A stretch of DNA of 64,000 bases from Streptantibioticus parmotrematis (GTDB lineage: Bacteria; Actinomycetota; Actinomycetes; Streptomycetales; Streptomycetaceae), in assembly GCF_019890615.1 (NCBI RefSeq), contig NZ_JAINVZ010000010.1:62001-126000 (forward strand). The letters are read 5' to 3'. Of the stretch, positions 62,265-64,000 are shown piece by piece; the stretch's first letter is position 1; every line of letters starts with the position of its first letter. The translations under genes and the position numbers were made by a program. The notes beneath the pieces are model-generated. The model was not told where the DNA came from, ran no database searches, and saw only the letters and a program-made list of their open reading frames with translations.

Positions 62265-62362
62265 GTCGTGGGCTCCCTTGCACACGTACGCGATGGGTGG
62301 TCGCCGGAGCGATCCCTGGGTGATGGCTGACGACCGCGCGGGGCCGCCGTCCGCCACCGATG

Positions 62363-62407
62363 TTAGTGACCGTTAACGTCTTTGAGGCCAAGGTTAACGC
62401 TCGCTAA
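62363..62407. promoter_or_regulatory. Two TetR-type operators controlling the leucine operon and the TetR gene
   Basis: TTAGTGACCGTTAA (62363-62376) and TTAACGCTCGCTAA (62394-62407) are each imperfect palindromes with TTA/TAA ends. Their starts are 31 bp apart, about three helical turns, so two dimers would sit on the same face. The second overlaps the -35 region of the TetR promoter and the first lies about 100 bp from the carboxylase start. Confidence 0.65.
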
Positions 62408-62418
62408 CGCGGAATGTC

Positions 62419-62424
62419 TAGAAT
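62419..62424 (+). promoter_or_regulatory. -10 hexamer of a leaderless TetR-gene mRNA
   Basis: TAGAAT lies exactly 7 nt before the ATG at 62432, with no ribosome site. It places transcription start on the A of the start codon. Confidence 0.6.
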
Positions 62425-62431
62425 CTTCTGC

Positions 62432-63034
62432 ATGCAGCCGACGAAGGCCGGGGCGACCCGGCGCGAGCAGATCCTCAAGGAGGCCGCGCAGCTGTTCGCC
62501 GAGCGCGGGTTCCACGGCGTCGGCGTCGACGAGATCGGCGCCGCCGTCGGCATCAGCGGCCCCGGCCTGTACCGCCACTTCGCCGGCAAGGACGCGATGC
62601 TCGCCGAGCTGCTGGTCGGCATCAGCGGCAGGCTGCTGGCCGCGGGCAAGCACCGCATCGCCCGCGCGGACTCGGCAGGCGAGGCGCTGGACGCCCTGGT
62701 GCGCGGCCATGTCGACTTCGCGCTCGACGACCGCCCGCTGATCGTGCTGCACGACCGCGAGCTGGACCGGCTGCGCGAGTCGGACCGCAAGCTGGTGCGG
62801 CAGTTGCAGCGGCAGTACGTCGAGCTGTGGGTGGAGGTCGTACGGGAGGTGCACCCGGACGCCGGCGAGTCGCAGGCGCGAGCCGCCGTGCACGCGGTCT
62901 TCGGCCTGCTCAACTCCACCCCGCACCTGGGCACCCGTGGCGACCTGTCCGGCCGCCAGGCCGCCGCCGCACTGCTGCGCAGGCTCGCGCTGGGCGCGTT
63001 CACGGCGCTGGACGGCAAGGGGGAGCCGGGCTGA
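62432..63034 (+). CDS. TetR-family regulator of the leucine/acyl-CoA operon
   Basis: This 200-aa protein has an N-terminal HTH (about residues 8-55, AAQLFAERGFHGVGVDEIGAAVGISGPGLYRHFAGKD) described in parts, and a C-terminal helical ligand domain with HDRELDRLRESDRKLVRQLQRQYVELW. It is divergent from the carboxylase-lyase-dehydrogenase operon, with paired operators between. The ligand is probably an acyl-CoA of the pathway. An in-frame start at 62414 would add six residues, but the leaderless layout favours 62432. Confidence 0.87.
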   Translation: MQPTKAGATRREQILKEAAQLFAERGFHGVGVDEIGAAVGISGPGLYRHFAGKDAMLAELLVGISGRLLAAGKHRIARADSAGEALDALVRGHVDFALDDRPLIVLHDRELDRLRESDRKLVRQLQRQYVELWVEVVREVHPDAGESQARAAVHAVFGLLNSTPHLGTRGDLSGRQAAAALLRRLALGAFTALDGKGEPG

Positions 63035-63127
63035 GCCCTGGGCGGGCAGGGCGAGCCGCCGCAGGAGCGGGCCGGGGCCCGGTGGAGAGAGGCGCTGGAC
63101 AGATCCGCCAACCGAGAAGTAACTTGC

Positions 63128-63137
63128 CAAGCGCTTG
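63128..63137. promoter_or_regulatory. Palindromic operator upstream of the second acyl-CoA dehydrogenase
   Basis: CAAGCGCTTG is a perfect 10-bp palindrome within TTGCCAAGCGCTTGCTTAGG. TetR-type regulators of fatty-acid genes often bind such AAGCGCTT sites. It lies 74 bp before the start of the dehydrogenase. Confidence 0.45.
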
Positions 63138-63211
63138 CTTAGGCCGGTTTCCATCGGCCGCCGGGCCGGATCCCGCCGGCCGGTCCCGCCCACGCGCTTG
63201 AGGAGGCCAGC

Positions 63212-64000
63212 GTGCGCCGCACGGTGTTCAACGAGGACCACGAGGCGTTCCGGTCCACGATCCGCGACTTCATCGCCACCGAGGTCACCCCCGTCTACCC
63301 CGAGTGGGAGCAGGCCGGACACGCCCCGCGCGACTTCTACTACAAGCTCGGCGAGCTGGGCGTCTTCGGCATCGAGGTGCCGGAGGAGTACGGCGGCGCG
63401 GGTGAGACCAGCTTCAAGTTCAACGCGGTCATCTCCGAGGAGTGCGCCCGCGCGGGCGTCAGCTTCGGCGGCAGCGGCGTGCACACCGCGCTGTGCCTGC
63501 CGTACCTGCTCAAGTACGCCGACGACGAGCAGAAGAAGCGCTGGCTGCCGAAGTTCGTCACCGGCGAGATGATGACCGCGATCGCCATGACCGAGCCCGG
63601 CACCGGCTCGGACCTCGCGGGCATGAAGACCACCGCCCGGCTGTCGCAGGACGGCACGCACTACGTGCTCAACGGCGCCAAGACCTTCATCACCGGCGGC
63701 GTCCTCGCCGACCGCGTCCTGGTCTGCTGCCGCACCTCCGCGCCGACCCCCGAGGACCGGCGTGGCGGGATCTCCATCCTCGTCGTCGACACCAAGAGCG
63801 AGGGCTACGCGGTCGGCCGCAAGCTGGAGAAGCTGGGCCTGAAGTCCTCCGACACCGCCGAGTTGTCGTTCACCGACGTCCACGTCCCCGTCGAGGACCT
63901 GCTCGGCGAGGAGGGCAAGGCGTTCGAGTACCTCACGCACAACCTCCCGCAGGAACGTCTCGGCATCGCGCTGGGCGCCTACTCCCAGGCCGCCGCCGCG
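63212..64000 (+). CDS. Acyl-CoA dehydrogenase, N-terminal 263 residues (runs off the window)
   Basis: The frame from GTG 63212 (AGGAGG 5 nt upstream) stays open to the end of the window. It encodes FRSTIRDFIATEVTPVYPEW, then FGIEVPEEYGGAG and the FAD-binding IAMTEPGTGSDLAG near residue 128, FITGG near 160 and VPVEDLLGEEGKAFEYL. These are the N-terminal and middle domains of a long-chain or general acyl-CoA dehydrogenase. The C-terminal catalytic Glu region is beyond base 64000. It is transcribed away from the leucine operon, after the TetR gene. Confidence 0.92.
   Translation, partial: MRRTVFNEDHEAFRSTIRDFIATEVTPVYPEWEQAGHAPRDFYYKLGELGVFGIEVPEEYGGAGETSFKFNAVISEECARAGVSFGGSGVHTALCLPYLLKYADDEQKKRWLPKFVTGEMMTAIAMTEPGTGSDLAGMKTTARLSQDGTHYVLNGAKTFITGGVLADRVLVCCRTSAPTPEDRRGGISILVVDTKSEGYAVGRKLEKLGLKSSDTAELSFTDVHVPVEDLLGEEGKAFEYLTHNLPQERLGIALGAYSQAAAA

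Overview
The window is about 64 kb of very GC-rich actinobacterial chromosome. It is almost certainly from Streptomyces or a close relative in the Streptomycetaceae. The evidence is an adpA gene with an in-frame TTA codon next to orn, GTG/TTG starts, purine-rich ribosome sites, long palindromic terminators without U-tracts, DasR/chitinase-type promoter elements and several TAnnnT-7-ATG leaderless starts. I see no transposase, integrase, phage gene or CRISPR array.

Layout. (1) 1-13.1 kb is the edge of a secondary-metabolite cluster. It holds two FAD monooxygenases, a run of NDP-deoxysugar enzymes (3-dehydratase with a complete Fe-S/PLP signature, 2,3-dehydratase, 3-ketoreductase, 4-ketoreductase/epimerase-type SDRs), an SDR reductase, a membrane protein, and acyl-CoA carboxylase beta and epsilon subunits. 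The enzyme set fits a 2,3,6-trideoxyhexose on an aromatic (angucycline-like) polyketide; the PKS and glycosyltransferases must lie left of the window. (2) 13.2-31.4 kb is a catabolic and secreted-enzyme zone: tRNA-Lys, a DasR-type GH18 gene, an IclR regulator with an ectoine/hydroxyectoine-type ABC importer (ehuBCDA) and a 2-hydroxyacid dehydrogenase, a luciferase-like oxidoreductase, a GH26-like secreted enzyme, a large GH18 chitinase with tandem DasR-type boxes, a PAS-GGDEF-EAL protein and two tandem M6-type metalloproteases. (3) 31.7-39.1 kb has two more identical tRNA-Lys genes flanking a divergent TetR/hydrolase pair, then a minus-strand run ending in an operon of a Cas4/AddB-like Fe-S nuclease, an unknown 518-aa protein, an SF1B helicase and a 123-aa protein. 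(4) 39.2-50.3 kb has a PAP2 membrane enzyme, a TetR gene, a histidine phosphatase, an NsdA-like regulator, a spermidine-synthase-like enzyme, a two-component system, a CBM2-GH18 chitinase, chorismate mutase and tRNA-His. (5) 50.4-64 kb is a conserved core block: orn, adpA, a universal stress protein, glmS, then a leucine/branched-chain acyl-CoA operon (two carboxylase subunits, HMG-CoA lyase, acyl-CoA dehydrogenase) under a divergent TetR regulator, and a truncated second acyl-CoA dehydrogenase.

How the parts relate. Development and nutrient sensing recur: adpA with a bldA-dependent TTA codon, orn and the GGDEF/EAL protein (both linked to cyclic-di-GMP turnover), an NsdA-like regulator, DasR-type boxes on two chitinase genes, and glmS (amino-sugar synthesis). 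The strongest candidate for an under-described system is the four-gene minus-strand run at 34.6-39.1 kb. It looks like a eukaryotic Dna2-type nuclease-helicase divided over separate genes, with an extra uncharacterised partner.
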